Shown: positions 33,450 through 44,821, counted from the stretch's first letter. The stretch is DNA of 64,000 nt from Diphasiastrum complanatum (GCA_029204225.1 CM055107.1:27370572-27434571), one strand, 5' to 3'. A program made the numbers and translations. The notes: generated by a model not told the origin, from the sequence alone.

Positions 33450-34542
33450 ATATAATCTCTTCCACCAACCTACACCCTAAATGTATGACCCTGCCACCTG
33501 GCAGATTGACTTCCGTAAACCCTAAAGCCTGCAAATGGTGTAAAAGCTCTTTCGCATTTTGGGGCCAAGCTGTGCTTTGATCATATGTGATAGTGTGCCT
33601 TTGCCATAGCTGCACTTCAAATGCACGTTCTATTCAAGATTAACTGTCATAATCTGACAGGCAAGCAATGAATGATAGCTCCTACAGATATGTTTCAGGA
33701 AGCTACATGAGACGAAAGAACCCTCCCTTCCAGCCTATTTGGTAAAAAAAAAGCCCAAATAGGTTGGAACGGAGGGTTCTTTGGTCTCATGTAGCTTCCT
33801 GGAACATATTTGTAGGATCTATCATTCATTGCTTGCCTGTCAGATTATGACAGTTTATCTTGAATAGAACCTGCGCATGGAGTGCAAATATGGCAAGGGG
33901 CTCCGTTTGTTTTTGTCACGGTGATGGTATAAGTAGACAAGTCCTCTTTCGAAACAGTGTCGGCCTCGTATGCATAAAGATATTTGCAGTTGACTTCATC
34001 ACATTCTCTTGATTGCGAGTCCGGGCATTTAGGGCTGCTGTACGAGAGTTCTTTGTAGGATGAAGAATCTTTAGGATCAGACATAGTCTCGGATTGCTTG
34101 TAGCAACTAGTGCAATGATGACATTACAATGGCGAAAAGGATTTCAGGTGGAGTGCCAAGGAGCAGCTCCATCAAGTACGAACCATAATAAAAATCCAGG
34201 GGTGTCGTGAAATTTGATGATGCGATAGTAAATGAGGGTGATGCTTCATTATATTTGCAGAAATATGTTGATCCCGCTGTTCGGTTTGCTTCACTGCACG
34301 ATGAATTCTCTCGATCTTCGTTAAATTGTGTAAAGATAACGAGTCTCGATGAATGAGCTTGACCCTATAACCATCACTTTTATAGTTAAGATGCGTGCTA
34401 CGTTGGGGATGCATGTCGTAGCGGGAATCTATTTTGCTTCTCCTGGAGGAAATTTTGATTGTTTGGGTTTTCAGTGCAAAAGTTTTCACATGTAGCTCAT
34501 GAGCAAAACAGCTCAGAACCAATAAAGTCACAACCTGCATCT
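33450..34542 (-). pseudogene. nepenthesin-type aspartic protease pseudogene
   Basis: The minus strand starts at ATG 34,540 with a likely signal peptide (MQVVTLLVLSCFAHELH). Then comes the propeptide motif GYRVKLIHRDS and, after a one-base shift near 34,250, GSYLMELLLGTPPEILFAIV. The catalytic DTGS that should follow is absent: sequence jumps to CTSCYKQSETMSDPKDSSSY. CKYLYAYEADTVSKEDLSTY comes next. A ~300-bp hairpin interrupts, and LSHMIKAQLGPKMRKSF past it resembles the family's ISQLGP..KFSYCL. Such enzymes are secreted or vacuolar proteases; this copy cannot be catalytic. Confidence 0.82.
33600..33898. repeat. long near-perfect hairpin (inverted repeat)
   Basis: Arms 33,627-33,742 and 33,755-33,870 pair with about eight mismatches over 116 bases around a 12-base A-rich loop. 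Weaker pairing extends to 33,600 and 33,898. It lies inside the aspartic protease pseudogene. No terminal duplication or coding sequence is visible. It could be a fold-back transposon, an inverted duplication or a small-RNA precursor. Confidence 0.9.
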
Positions 34543-34559
34543 AGCCACATGTTATTCTC

Positions 34560-35030
34560 AGAAGATTCTTAGAGCAATTATACAATAAAATTTGCTAATA
34601 TACATCTTATATAGCAATATAACCTAGTTTTCGAATCGAAAGTTTGAAGTTTGAATATGGTAGCTGTACCTAGACTAAGTAATAATTTTGACTACAGTTG
34701 CTAGAGCAGCCAATGTGTATCGATTGAAATCACTTGAACAGCAACTTGTGAGAGCCATGCGCATGAGCAGGGTGGTATGTTATAACATTACACTCAGTTT
34801 TGTGGCTAGGCTTAAAAGGATTATACAGCAATATCTAGTCTACAAGAGCCCTTACGCAACCCTGCGGGTATAAACCCAAACCTCACCACATGCCAACTCT
34901 ATGTACTGAGCATTGCTCAACGTCAAAGCTAAAAGACTGTGTTGGGCAAAGTGGATTCTCGGAAGGGTAAGTTCCTTAGAAGAAGTTGTCAACTGCACTT
35001 ATGACGAATCGGCACAGAGCTTATATGCTC
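34560..35030. other. non-coding stretch
   Basis: Sequence 5' of the protease pseudogene. No TATA box or gene is clear. Confidence 0.35.
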
Positions 35031-35031
35031 T

Positions 35032-35077
<46 letters not shown>
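35031..35077. repeat. (CT)n microsatellite
   Basis: About 21 CT units, almost uninterrupted. Confidence 0.97.
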
Positions 35078-35080
<3 letters not shown>

Positions 35081-35464
35081 CTCCAACAAATTAGACACCG
35101 AATTGGTAACTCAACAAAAGAAAAGGCAAATATAGCAATAAACAATGTCACGTATTGTAATCAACAATATGTAAATTGGAACACAGCGGAACGTGCGCGA
35201 TTGAATATACCAAAAACATAGACTCAATAAATGCATACGAAGAAGACTAGTAGTGTGCTGCTGCTGTGCCGCAGACATCTTATTGCCGCCAACTGGAGTC
35301 GCTAATGCTGCCATTCAATCCCCCAAAGTAGATCGATCGTTCCATGCAAAATTGAAATTATATGTGACATGTGTGATGTGAGGTCTTCAGCTTAATATAT
35401 GCGTTTTCCTTTAGGTTAATTTGGTGCCAAAAGTTTATTTGAAATTGAAACGAAGGATGAAATT

Positions 35465-35585
35465 GTTGGGGCCTTCCCAGATTTTAGGTCATTGGCCCTT
35501 CGGGCTCACGTCATAGGACCCAATGGCCTTAAATCTGGGAAGGACCCAATGGCCTTAAATTTGGGAAGGCCCTCAGGCAGGGGCC
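35465..35585. repeat. short inverted and direct repeat cluster
   Basis: GGCCTTCCCAGATTTTAGGT at 35,470 is followed by its near reverse complement. The word ACCCAATGGCCTTAAATCTG then occurs twice in direct repeat. The cluster can fold into alternative hairpins. It is GC-rich compared with its surroundings. Confidence 0.75.
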
Positions 35586-35669
35586 TTCCCCGGCATAACG
35601 CTCCACAAAAGAATTTGAGGCTCTCGAAGTTTCTAGATTTACTCATTCTTTAGTGCCTCCCTTTTCTTC

Positions 35670-35755
35670 TTCCTCATTCATCGTTTGAGTTTCTCATAGA
35701 GCAATCCATCTTTTCCAATTGGGAAAAGATGGAAACCAAAAATTTCTTCGTATGT
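35670..35755 (-). repeat. dispersed repeat X, inverted copy of 11,265-11,360
   Basis: CCATCTTTTCCCAATTGG and AGCAATCCATCTTTTCC are shared with the block at 11.3 kb in opposite orientation. Confidence 0.75.
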
Positions 35756-35759
35756 TAGA

Positions 35760-36812
35760 CACAAACCCTCTACATGAATCCAAACATGACTTGTAAAGGT
35801 TGCTACTGATAAGTAATACACATGAACTAGAGTATCAATAAATGGTGTTATACTATAGATTTAAATAGCCTACTCAGAAGTAACACTTATGATTTGGTTA
35901 GGTATACTTGATTTAGAAACATTTGAATGTTTGGGTGTGGATCCCAATTTAATCACCACATTCAATCCGATTCTAAATCCAAATAAGAAATTCTCATCAA
36001 GATATCTTATTGACCTACAAGTAATTGTCCCCAAACAGTTCTCATTAATATGCAAGAGTTTTACTAACTATAATATAAAAAAATTCAACGTCTCTACATT
36101 TTCTAATTATTCTCTTAATTAGTTCACAAATTTATAGATAATTTCTTCCAATTTTAAATGATTGTGAGATGTGTTTGAAATGAACTTAAGAAATGCAACA
36201 ACGTATAAAGATGTAATAATTTTGAAAACAATATATATTGACCACAAATGTATTGTTTTATAACAAAATCAATTCTGACATATACATAGTTTATTCATCA
36301 TTGCAAGTCATCAGTCAAAAGTCATTTTGCAACTCATCTCCACTTAAATGATTTTCATCATCACTACAAAAATCGGACCCTCTTTCAATATTGTCCTCAT
36401 GCAGAGAATCACTATTGTCCTCTTCATCATTTTAGTCGAGATCACAAAATTCATTTATTTGGTTTTCAAGATTTATAAAGCTTGAAGATATCTATACATA
36501 TATTTGTGTTGTTCAAATTTAGATCCTCCATTTCATTCTCAACTTATGCATTTTCATATACATGTCATACGCATAGCGTAATTTGATCAGCATACCAACA
36601 CTTGTTGTTTAGTCGATTTGGTTGAAAACTATCTGCACATTTAATAGTGTCAAACTTAGAGATTTGTTATCATCAAATTTTAATTCACATTAAATATAAA
36701 TAATGAAATAGTGGACATTCTTAATGTAATATTGATTATGATCGACAAAAAGAAAAAAAATGTGGAACTCATGCAAAACTTTAGGTTATCAGTTTATCTC
36801 TTCTCCTCTTGC
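35760..36812. other. AT-rich non-coding stretch
   Basis: No supported feature. A 77-codon open frame at 35,889-36,122 shows no domain. Confidence 0.4.
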
Positions 36813-36814
36813 TT

Positions 36815-36935
36815 CACATGGCATGGCTTGGGGGCTAGATCCAGGTTTGATCTAAGATTGGTTGGGCGGCTTGGCTCCATAGTCTCTCTTATTGTGTTCT
36901 CCTATCCTCATCTTAGGGGCAATCCTTATGTTGGT
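36815..36935 (+). repeat. dispersed repeat Y, inverted copy of 11,985-12,105
   Basis: Contains GATCCAGGTTTGATCTAAGA and CTCCTATCCTCATCTTAGGG. It ends sharply at the copia reverse transcriptase sequence that begins at ~36,937. Confidence 0.7.
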
Positions 36936-36936
36936 C

Positions 36937-38800
36937 TTAACAGATACCATCTTTGCAACTGAGCAAAAGTCTCCTCATAATCAAGTCCATAAACTTAAGC
37001 AAAGCCCTTTGCACAAAGTCTTGTCTTATACTTGTTGATTGTGCCATCTTGATTATATTTGACTCGAAAAATCCATTTGCAACCAATAGTGTGCTTGTTG
37101 GATGGAAGATCCAAGTCTTGTTGGCAATCAATGCATCATATTCCTCCTTCATGGCTAGAAATCATTCTTTTGAGTTGAGTGCTTCATGTACATCCTTTGG
37201 CTCTTCATGTGAAACAAAATATGCATAATTAGTGGAGTTGAGTTCCACTTGTTTGCCTTTATCTCCATATGAGATCCTCTTAGGCTCGAATCTTTTTCTT
37301 TGTGATCTCCTTGGTGAGAAGACTCTTGGTGACTCCCCTCAATTCTCGACCCCATCTCTCCATGATAATCTTCAAGGGTGATGATAGGAGAATCCTTTTG
37401 AGAATCTTTGATCTCGGCCTCATCAAAGATGTATTTTTGACTTTCATGAAAAATTACATCTCTACTCTCAATTGTAATTGAGGTAGAGGGAACATAAATT
37501 CTGTATGTCGTCTTGTTGGATGAGTATCCAACCATGATCCCTTTGATTGAATTTGGATCATCTCTTTTCCTTGTTTCCAAGGGTACATGAACAAAGCAAG
37601 CCATTTGAAAAACTTGCCATTTGAAAGAACCAGCAATAGAAATTATGATTCTAATTGATACCATCTTTGCAACTGGAGCAAAAGTCTCCTCATAATCAAG
37701 TCCATAAACTTGAGCCAAAACCCTTTGCACAAAGTCTTGTCTTGTACTTGTTGTTTGTGTCATCTTAATTATATTTGACTCAAAAAAACCATTTGCAACC
37801 AATGGTGTGCTTGTTGGATGGAAGATCCACAAGCTTCCATGTCTTGTTGGCAATCAATGCATCATATTCCTCCTTCATGGCTAGAAACCATTCTTTTGAG
37901 TTGAGTGCATCATATACATCCTTTGGCTCCTCATGTGAAACAAAATAAGCATAATTAGTGGAGTTGAGTTCCACTTGCTTGCTTTATCTCCATATGTATG
38001 CCTCTTAGGCTCGGATCTTTCTCTTTGTGATCTCCTTGGTGAAAACTTCGAGGTGACTCCTCCTCAATTCTCGGCCCCATCTCTCCATGATAATCTTCAA
38101 GGGTGATGATAGGAGAATCCTTTTGAGAATCTTTGATCTCGGCCTCATCAAAGATGTATATTTGATTCTCGTGGAAAAAAACATCCCTACTCTCAATTGT
38201 AACTGAGGTAGAGGGAACATAAATTCTGTAAGCCTTCTTGTTAGATGAGTATCCAACAATGATCCCTTTGACTGAATTTGGATCATCTCTTTTCCTTGTT
38301 TCCCAGGGTACATGAACAAAGCAAGCACATCCAAAAACTCTAAGGTGATCAACCTTAGGTTTTTTTCTTAAACAAGACTTCATATGGTGATCTTCCTGCA
38401 AGTGTATTGTGAGGTAATCTATTGCACAAATAATTTGCACAATTAATTGCTTCTCCCCATTATTCAATAGGCAAAGAAGCTTCAACTCAGATTGCTTCGA
38501 GGAATGTTTCATTGAAAAAAAAAACTTTGAAAGAAAAATGTTTCTTAACATAAGCTTTGAAAACTAGGAAGTGTTCAAACACCATAGCTTTTGAAGAAAG
38601 AAGGTACAACCAAGTATATCTTGTAAAATCATCAATGAAGGTAACAAAACAAGTTGCACCACCAATACTTTTTAGGAAGAAAAGCGAACATCCGAGTGAA
38701 TTAATTCCGAAGGTTATGGCTTTCTATGTGATTTTGCAATAGCACAAGCCTCACATGGCTTGATATTTTTGGAAAGTGATCTTGGCAGGCCAATTGGTCA
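36937..38800 (-). pseudogene. copia integrase-reverse transcriptase fragment with internal tandem duplication
   Basis: On the minus strand, from high to low coordinates: KPCEACAIAKSH (finger), ATCFVTFIDDFTRYTWLYLL (core), KPKVDHLRVFGCACFVHVP, and the IN-RT linker. Then comes the first part of reverse transcriptase to LDYEETFAPVAKMVSIR. At ~37,630 it jumps back to CFVHVPLETRKRDDPNS and repeats linker plus reverse transcriptase start. The unit is ~725 bp (GGGTACATGAACAAAGCAAG at 37,581 and 38,306). Frameshifts are frequent. Gag, most of the RT and RNase H are missing. Confidence 0.88.
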
Positions 38801-38809
38801 GTAGAATCT

Positions 38810-39048
38810 ACGAAGCAGAATTATGAAAAATTCCGTAGAGGAGTTGCTCGATGTTTGCAATCGGTGTGCATTCGAACGGACACCGTTTGACAAATGGATT
38901 GAAGCATCAGCTTTCCAGTAGTAGGACGACCTTAGAGCAGTTTATTTGGCGAGCCAGAGAGCTATGAAAAGCAAGCCAAGATCAAAGTTGTGAGAAAAGC
39001 CCTGGCCTAGGGTTTGGAAGCATAAAAGCAAGGTTTTCTCTCTATACG
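38810..39048 (+). other. leader/gag N-terminal remnant of copia copy 4
   Basis: Sequence upstream of recognisable Gag, with stops. It probably encodes degraded N-terminal Gag, but I could not identify an LTR or primer-binding site. Confidence 0.35.
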
Positions 39049-39664
39049 AAGACCGCCAAATGAAGCGGATATCAAAGTGTTTGACAAAAAGATGAGGAAA
39101 GCTTTGACCTTCAGTAACTTGTCAGTGAAGGATCACATCATTACCCACACTTGTCATGTTGTTACACCCAGACAGGCATGGGATGTGCTAAAGGAGCAGT
39201 GTGAGATGTCAAATCCATCAAGAATCATGTTTCTAAAGTCAAAGCTGAATAGTGTCCGAATGGAACAAGGAGAGCACATTCAGACGTATATAACCAGAAT
39301 CAAAACAATGAGGGATGAATTGCATTCTATTGGTGAGCGCATACGATGTGGAGCTGGTGCATAATGCATTGTTGCAGAACCCTATCAGATGTCTGTGAGC
39401 AGAATAGCATCAAGAGAAAGATTGCCAAACTTTGACGAGCTCACAGGTTTCTTGATGCAGGAAGAGCAACGGCGAGAAATGGTGAAAGCTAGACGTCAGA
39501 ATACTGACGATCAGGCACTTGCGACAAGCCAAAAACAAGGCAAGGGCAAGGGCAAGAAGAAGTTTAAACAGCAATTTGCCAAGTCTCAAGAGGATGAGGT
39601 ATCTTCCAGTAAGACCAAGAAGAAAGTCAAGAAAGTCAAGAAAAAAGGGCCATTGGAAGAGTGA
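39049..39664 (+). pseudogene. copia copy 4: gag
   Basis: Translation gives ADIKVFDKKMRKALTFSNLS, ITHTCHVVTPRQAWDVLKEQ and MFLKSKLNSVRMEQGEHIQT, typical UBN2 Gag. A frame change at ~39,350 is followed by the Gag C-terminus with a strongly basic tail (QKQGKGKGKKKFKQQ). The tail leads into protease at ~39,700. The CCHC knuckle is degraded to a few residues before SECRKF. Confidence 0.88.
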
Positions 39665-40722
39665 ATGTCGCAAATTCTTGGTGGAACAAGTCAAGGGAAA
39701 ACCAAAACAAGCAGGCTGAGATTGAAGACTCTAGCATCTTCATATCTGCATTGTCATCTAATCAAGATGATCAAGCGTGGTATATTGACTCGGGAGCCAC
39801 AAGACACATGATGGGTAACAAGAATTGGTTCAGTAGCTTGAAAGTGTTGGATAATGGAACATCCATTTCACAAGCAAATGGTGATGTGTGCAAGATCAAG
39901 GGGATAGACACCGTTTCAATCCAACGACCTGATGGCAAAAGTAGGATGATCAGGGAGGTACTTTATGTACCAAGTTTGAAGAAGAATCTACTTTCTGTTG
40001 GATTCATTGCTGATCAAAAGTTGAAAGTAGAATTCGCCCATGATTGTTGCTTTGTGAAGGATGTGGACCAAAAGTTCAAAGTTATTGCGGATGAAGTAAG
40101 GGAGCCCAATACAAAATTGTACAGGTTGAATGCTATAATCAAGGAGAAACATGGACTCGTATCGTCCATTCCATTGCAAATTGAGTTGTGGCATGAGAGG
40201 CTTGGCCACTTGAACTTGGGAAGCCTCAGTTTGATGAGAAAATTGGAGATGGTAACAAGATTGCCTACCATAGAAGACCACTTGAAATCGATGTGCGAAT
40301 CATGTGTATATGGGAAGCAGCATCGAGAGAAATTCAATAAAGGTGGTGTTGCAAGAGCAAAGAACATCCTGGATTTAATCCACACAAATTTATGCGGGCC
40401 TATGAAGAACATGTCCTTAGGTAAAGCCTTCTATTTCATGACCTTTATTGATGATATGTCATGTAAGACGTGGATCTACTTCTTGAAGAAGAAATCAGAT
40501 GCATTTGACAATTTCAAGAGCTTCAAAGCATTGGTCAAAAATCAAACAGGTAGGAAGATCAAAGTCCTAAGATTAGATAGTGGAGGTGAGTACAAGTCTA
40601 ATGACTTCAATGATCTTTGTGATCAATGTGAGATTAAAAGACAATTTATGCAAGCTCATACTCCTGCTCTCAATGGTGTAGCTGAGCGCAAGAATTGTAC
40701 GATTGTGAAAAGTGCCAGCTAG
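39661..40722 (+). pseudogene. copia copy 4: protease-integrase frame (353 codons)
   Basis: Protease WYIDSGATRHMMGNKNW is intact at its DSG. It is followed by VLYVPSLKKNLLSVGFIAD, the finger LWHERLGHLN and CESCVYGKQHREKF, then the integrase core. The first catalytic Asp is Asn: the motif reads HTNLCGPMKN, with AAT at 40,387-40,389. The second and third catalytic residues remain (LRLDSGGEY, NGVAERKN). A stop at 40,720 ends the frame. Integration activity would be lost. Confidence 0.92.
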
Positions 40723-41578
40723 TTGAGATGAAACTACCAAAAGATTTTTGGTCAGAAGCATGCAGTACGACAGTCTATCTTTAAAATAGAAGTCCTATCA
40801 TTGTCATACCAAAGATAACACCTAAGGCAGCATTCACGAAGAAGAAGCCAAAGGTGAACCACTTGCGAATCTTTGGATGTAAGGCTTTTGTACACATTCC
40901 TAAGGAAGAGAGACATAAACTTGATGTGAAAGCTATCAAGTGTATATTCCTAGGATATGATGAACATGTGAAGGGCTATAGATGTTGCAAACCAGTGAAT
41001 ACTCCTATTCAACCAGGTAAAAAGCTTTCTAAGCTTGATGAGTCACAGTCATTTGATGCTACGCTGTATAGGCAGTTAGTAGGGAGCTTGATTTACCTTA
41101 CCACGACTAGACCAGATATATGCTATGTTGTTGGCATTGTAAGTCAGTTTATGGCAGCACCTACAAAAACGCATTGGAAGGCAGCTAAACACATTTTGTG
41201 TTATGTGAAAGGCATTTCAAATTATGGCTTGATTAACATGAAGCATGAGGGTTTACCTGAGTTGTGTGGCTATGTGGATGCGGATTGGGGAGGTGACTAT
41301 GATGATCATAGATCCACCACAGGGTATGTATTCCGGTTTTGTGGTAGTTGCTTTTCCTGGTCTAGTAAAAAATAAAGTACAATTGCTCTATCCACCACAG
41401 AAGCAGAGTATAAGACAATGTGTAGTGCAGCACAAGAAGCTATATGGTTGAGACAAATCTTGGAAGAAGTTGGCATGAAGCAGAAAAATCCCACAACTTT
41501 ACATAGCGACAGTCAGAGTGGCATTCAGCTAGCAAAGAATCCAGTGTTCCATGAGAGAACCAAACACTCGTTGGACTA
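40723..41578 (+). pseudogene. copia copy 4: integrase C-terminus fused to RNase H
   Basis: After a damaged stretch, HLRIFGCKAFVHIPKEERHK and CIFLGYDEHVKGYRCC (integrase end) run in frame at ~40,990 into KPVNTPIQPGKKLS. The latter is the reverse transcriptase tail leading into RNase H, including YVDADWGGDYDDHRSTTGYV, TEAEYKTMCSAAQEAIWL and LHSDSQSGIQLAKNPVFH. The whole reverse transcriptase core, including its YVDD, is missing. A stop at 41,373 splits RNase H. Confidence 0.9.
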
Positions 41579-41579
41579 A

Positions 41580-42650
41580 TTGATTTTTTTAATTTCGTGA
41601 CTATTATCAATCATTTGGTGGGAGGCTTTAGATTGTACCAAACTCAATTTGTTACTTTCATTGCACCTTTTAAAAATCTTATTCTTTTGCTTTAAACTTG
41701 TCGAGGAAGATCATTTTAAATTCTTACTAATGAGAGTATTCAAAATTTTCTCGTTTGTCACTTGCCAAATTATTGTCTTCATAATTTACAAAGCAATTGT
41801 AGCACAAGTAATCAAAATTAACAAGTGCAATCTTTACTTTGAATAATTACATTTTAGCTTTCATAACACGTATTTAGAAGTGCCCACAATAATCACGATA
41901 ATTTTTTTAGGAATATTTTAGTATTCAAAAGTATTCACAATTTGTATTCACAAAATTCAATCAATATTCACAATATTCACGATCAGTATTCGCAATATTC
42001 ATAATCAGTATCTTACCATATTCGTTTTTAGTATTCACAATTTCACAACAATATTCACGATCACTATTCACAAAACATCCGTTTCTCAATATTCGCAATT
42101 TCAGATCTCACAAAACATCAATAAAGTAGTCCTCAGGATGCATATTTAAAAATTCAACCATTTCTTCTATGGAAGACATTTTCTTTGTCCTGCAAAAGAA
42201 AACGCAATCACAAAATTATAATTGGATAAAAATCAAATGTTATAAATGAAAACTTAATGATGAATTATATCTTTTACAAAAAACATATTAACTACAATTG
42301 TCTAGCTCAAGAAAAAACAAAACGCAATATATGAGCTTTGAACGTTTAATAAGACAATGAAACTGCTAGAAGATGGATGAAATAAAAAATTAAACTTACT
42401 GAAACTTCTTCAATGTAAATTTTGGATCGCAAAGTAGGCCTTTGTGTTATTCAATTGTTTTGCCTATCTGGAATGCGAAATCTGCATGCATACAATTTTC
42501 AAGACCAGAAACAAAGATCATTCTTGTCATGAATAATTTCTGAAGATTGCACAATCTACAACATTGTGTTGAAGTTGGATCCAGTTTGCATATTGCCATC
42601 TTGCAGAAAACTTTACAACTAGTAAAACTAAATTAGAGGCTTGTTTACAA
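41580..42650. other. non-coding, with degenerate ATTCACAA repeats
   Basis: AT-rich. Between 41,925 and 42,120 the word TATTCACAA or TATTCACGA recurs about ten times at irregular spacing. There is no gene. Confidence 0.6.
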
Positions 42651-42651
42651 T

Positions 42652-43235
42652 GGATTAATCATATTTACTAAAAAAAAACATTTTGGTTTCATATCACGTG
42701 AATATCTATGTTCAACATATAAAAAAATATACAAAATAAAACAGTGACACTTTTCTATACCTAGCAAGATTGCCCAGCTATTCAATTTAGCTTCTAATCA
42801 CATTTATCACGACCAAGAAGCAAAAGTATTCCGTATAGTCATAATGTTTAGTTAAGACTGTTATAAACCTAAGGGATAATATGTGGTCATGGCATCTCAT
42901 GGACTTGTCAAAAGATTACCATTTTCCATTTACTTATCCACCATATGTAACCAATTAATCATATTTACTACAAAAAAACAACTCTGGTTTCAAATCATGT
43001 GAATTAAACATATAAAAAATAATACAAAAACAATGACACCTTTCTATATGTAGGAAGATTGCCTAGCTATTTGATTCAGCTTTAATCACATTTATCACGA
43101 CCAAACAGCATAAGTATTCCGTATAGTCAGAATGTTAAGACTGTTATAAACCTAACCTAAGATATAATATGTGATCGCATCTCATGGACTTATCCATTTC
43201 CCATTTACTTGTCCACCATATGTGGCCTACTGGTT
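42652..43235. repeat. ~300-bp tandem duplication
   Basis: The segment beginning ATTAATCATATTTACTA at ~42,655 returns at ~42,955. Both share CACATTTATCACGACCAA, GTATTCCGTATAGTCA and GACTGTTATAAACCTAA. Several small indels separate the copies. Confidence 0.88.
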
Positions 43236-43239
43236 CATG

Positions 43240-43915
43240 ACTCCTTCCTCACTCTAAATTCTGGACTTCGATTCCCCTCGGGTACACAAGGACATATAAG
43301 ATAAAACACTCCATTTTTCCATCTGGAAGACTTTCTAGATCGAACATAAGAATTATTCTAGGAATGAGAAATTTGTCATGTTATAGTACAGAAGATATCA
43401 GTTGCACAATAATGTTTCATTACTTTCATATGGAATGATGGTCTTCATTCTCTTTGGGACCAAGTACTGAATTACCAATAATCATCAATCAGGCTCTGGT
43501 CCTGAATGCTCATTCTAACCCTTAGTTACCAAACAATAAATGTTTTGAATGCATAATAATAAATTTTTCAAGCAATTTATTTTCTATCTCACAATCTGGT
43601 TCGTGAACTAGATCTACCCAGGTTGCCCGTTTCTTGGGTGCTGTTTTGTTCCTTGGCTTTCTGCACACGGCGGCCTGCTGTTTGCAACCCGTGGACTCCT
43701 TCTGGGATGTTGCACCCCTGCTTTTTCTCCATTGTAATGTCACTCCCTAAGATGTTCTGGGGTAACTGCACGGCCATTAGAGCTTTCGCTTCCAGTGTGA
43801 CGGCTTTGAAACTCAGCCACTGGGAGTCTTAAATTGAATCCTCTATCCAACACTGCTAGCTCTTGTTAATCTCAAGACTCTGCTTGGATCTTGGCCATGT
43901 GTTGTTATCCTTAGC
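43240..43915 (-). other. unassigned, overlapping minus-strand open frames
   Basis: Two overlapping minus-strand frames (43,522-43,743 and 43,589-43,777) are rich in Lys, Gln and Arg. They follow the stop of the exon at 43,919. They may be its 3' untranslated part or a frame-shifted continuation. There is no known domain. Confidence 0.3.
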
Positions 43916-43918
43916 ACT

Positions 43919-44395
43919 CTAACTTTCTTCTTGACAAGCTGCCTGAGGTTCGAGACAAGCTTCAGGTTTCTCGTGAGTCCCATCCAGCTTTTCAGCAGGT
44001 CGTCCTGGTGCACTAAGTGTAGTCGTCTGTCTGCTAGGACCTACATCTTCATAGTCCTTGTTGTTCATACAGGTTACGATGGACATCTCCCCATGTTCAT
44101 CCCCATCAGTCGAGAAGTTCATGCCTTCGGCCGTGCCACCATTGCCAACTCCATACCCTAGCTCGTACTTGTTATCCAAAACTTTTGAATGACACAAGGT
44201 AGTTTTGAACTCAGTATGTACCACAGAAGGCATAGGCGATTCTGGAGCTCTGGGGCTCGTCAGTGCGCCCAGGTAGAAATTTGAGCCTGGGTCTTCACTG
44301 CCACATAGATCTCTCTTATCCAACTTAGCGACGGAACGTCTCTTATCGATATCGGTTGGAGCAGGGGATGTTGTTCTTAAACTTAACAGAAGCTC
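43919..44395 (-). CDS. exon of an unrecognised host gene
   Basis: The minus-strand frame is open for ~160 codons, after a good acceptor (AATCAACAG) at 44,396, to a stop at 43,919. It includes ELLLSLRTTSPAPTDIDKRR and LTSPRAPESPMPSVVHTEF, then Gly/Glu/Asp-rich sequence. The composition is ordinary plant protein with no transposon signature, low-complexity but not repetitive. It resembles a disordered C-terminal region of a regulatory protein, but I do not recognise it. It lies ~430 bases downstream of the COMM exon on the same strand. Confidence 0.5.
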   Translation of the reverse strand, partial: ELLLSLRTTSPAPTDIDKRRSVAKLDKRDLCGSEDPGSNFYLGALTSPRAPESPMPSVVHTEFKTTLCHSKVLDNKYELGYGVGNGGTAEGMNFSTDGDEHGEMSIVTCMNNKDYEDVGPSRQTTTLSAPGRPAEKLDGTHEKPEACLEPQAACQEES

Positions 44396-44821
44396 TGTTG
44401 ATTGTAAGCTGGTAACATACCTAGCAAATGACCTAAACTAAAGCGTGAATAAAGAAATGGAGTGATTAAAGCAAAAGTTTCATTACACTTCTTCTTACAA
44501 AAGAGAGGAAGCATGAACGGCTTAGCGCAGGCGAGGACAAACTACTTAGGTTTTGATATGCAGACAAGGTGACGAAATATCAATGGTAAAACAAATGATA
44601 AATACAAACATTAAGCACGAACATGCAGATCTTTTATTGCAGGTTAACAAAGACTCATGAATCTTCAATCAATCTCCAAATTTCCTAGTTATCTATCTGC
44701 ACGATAGAAGGTTGATCTAAAGGTGCCCATATTCAACAGCCTATATATACAGCATTGTGTATGTCCCATTCCTATTATTTATCAAGATTTCAACACACAA
44801 AATACACCTAAACCCTGCAAT

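Noticed and set aside
41925-42120. Possible CRISPR-like or satellite array of ATTCACAA words
   Set aside because: Unit lengths and spacings are irregular and the words too short. Degenerate simple sequence explains it.
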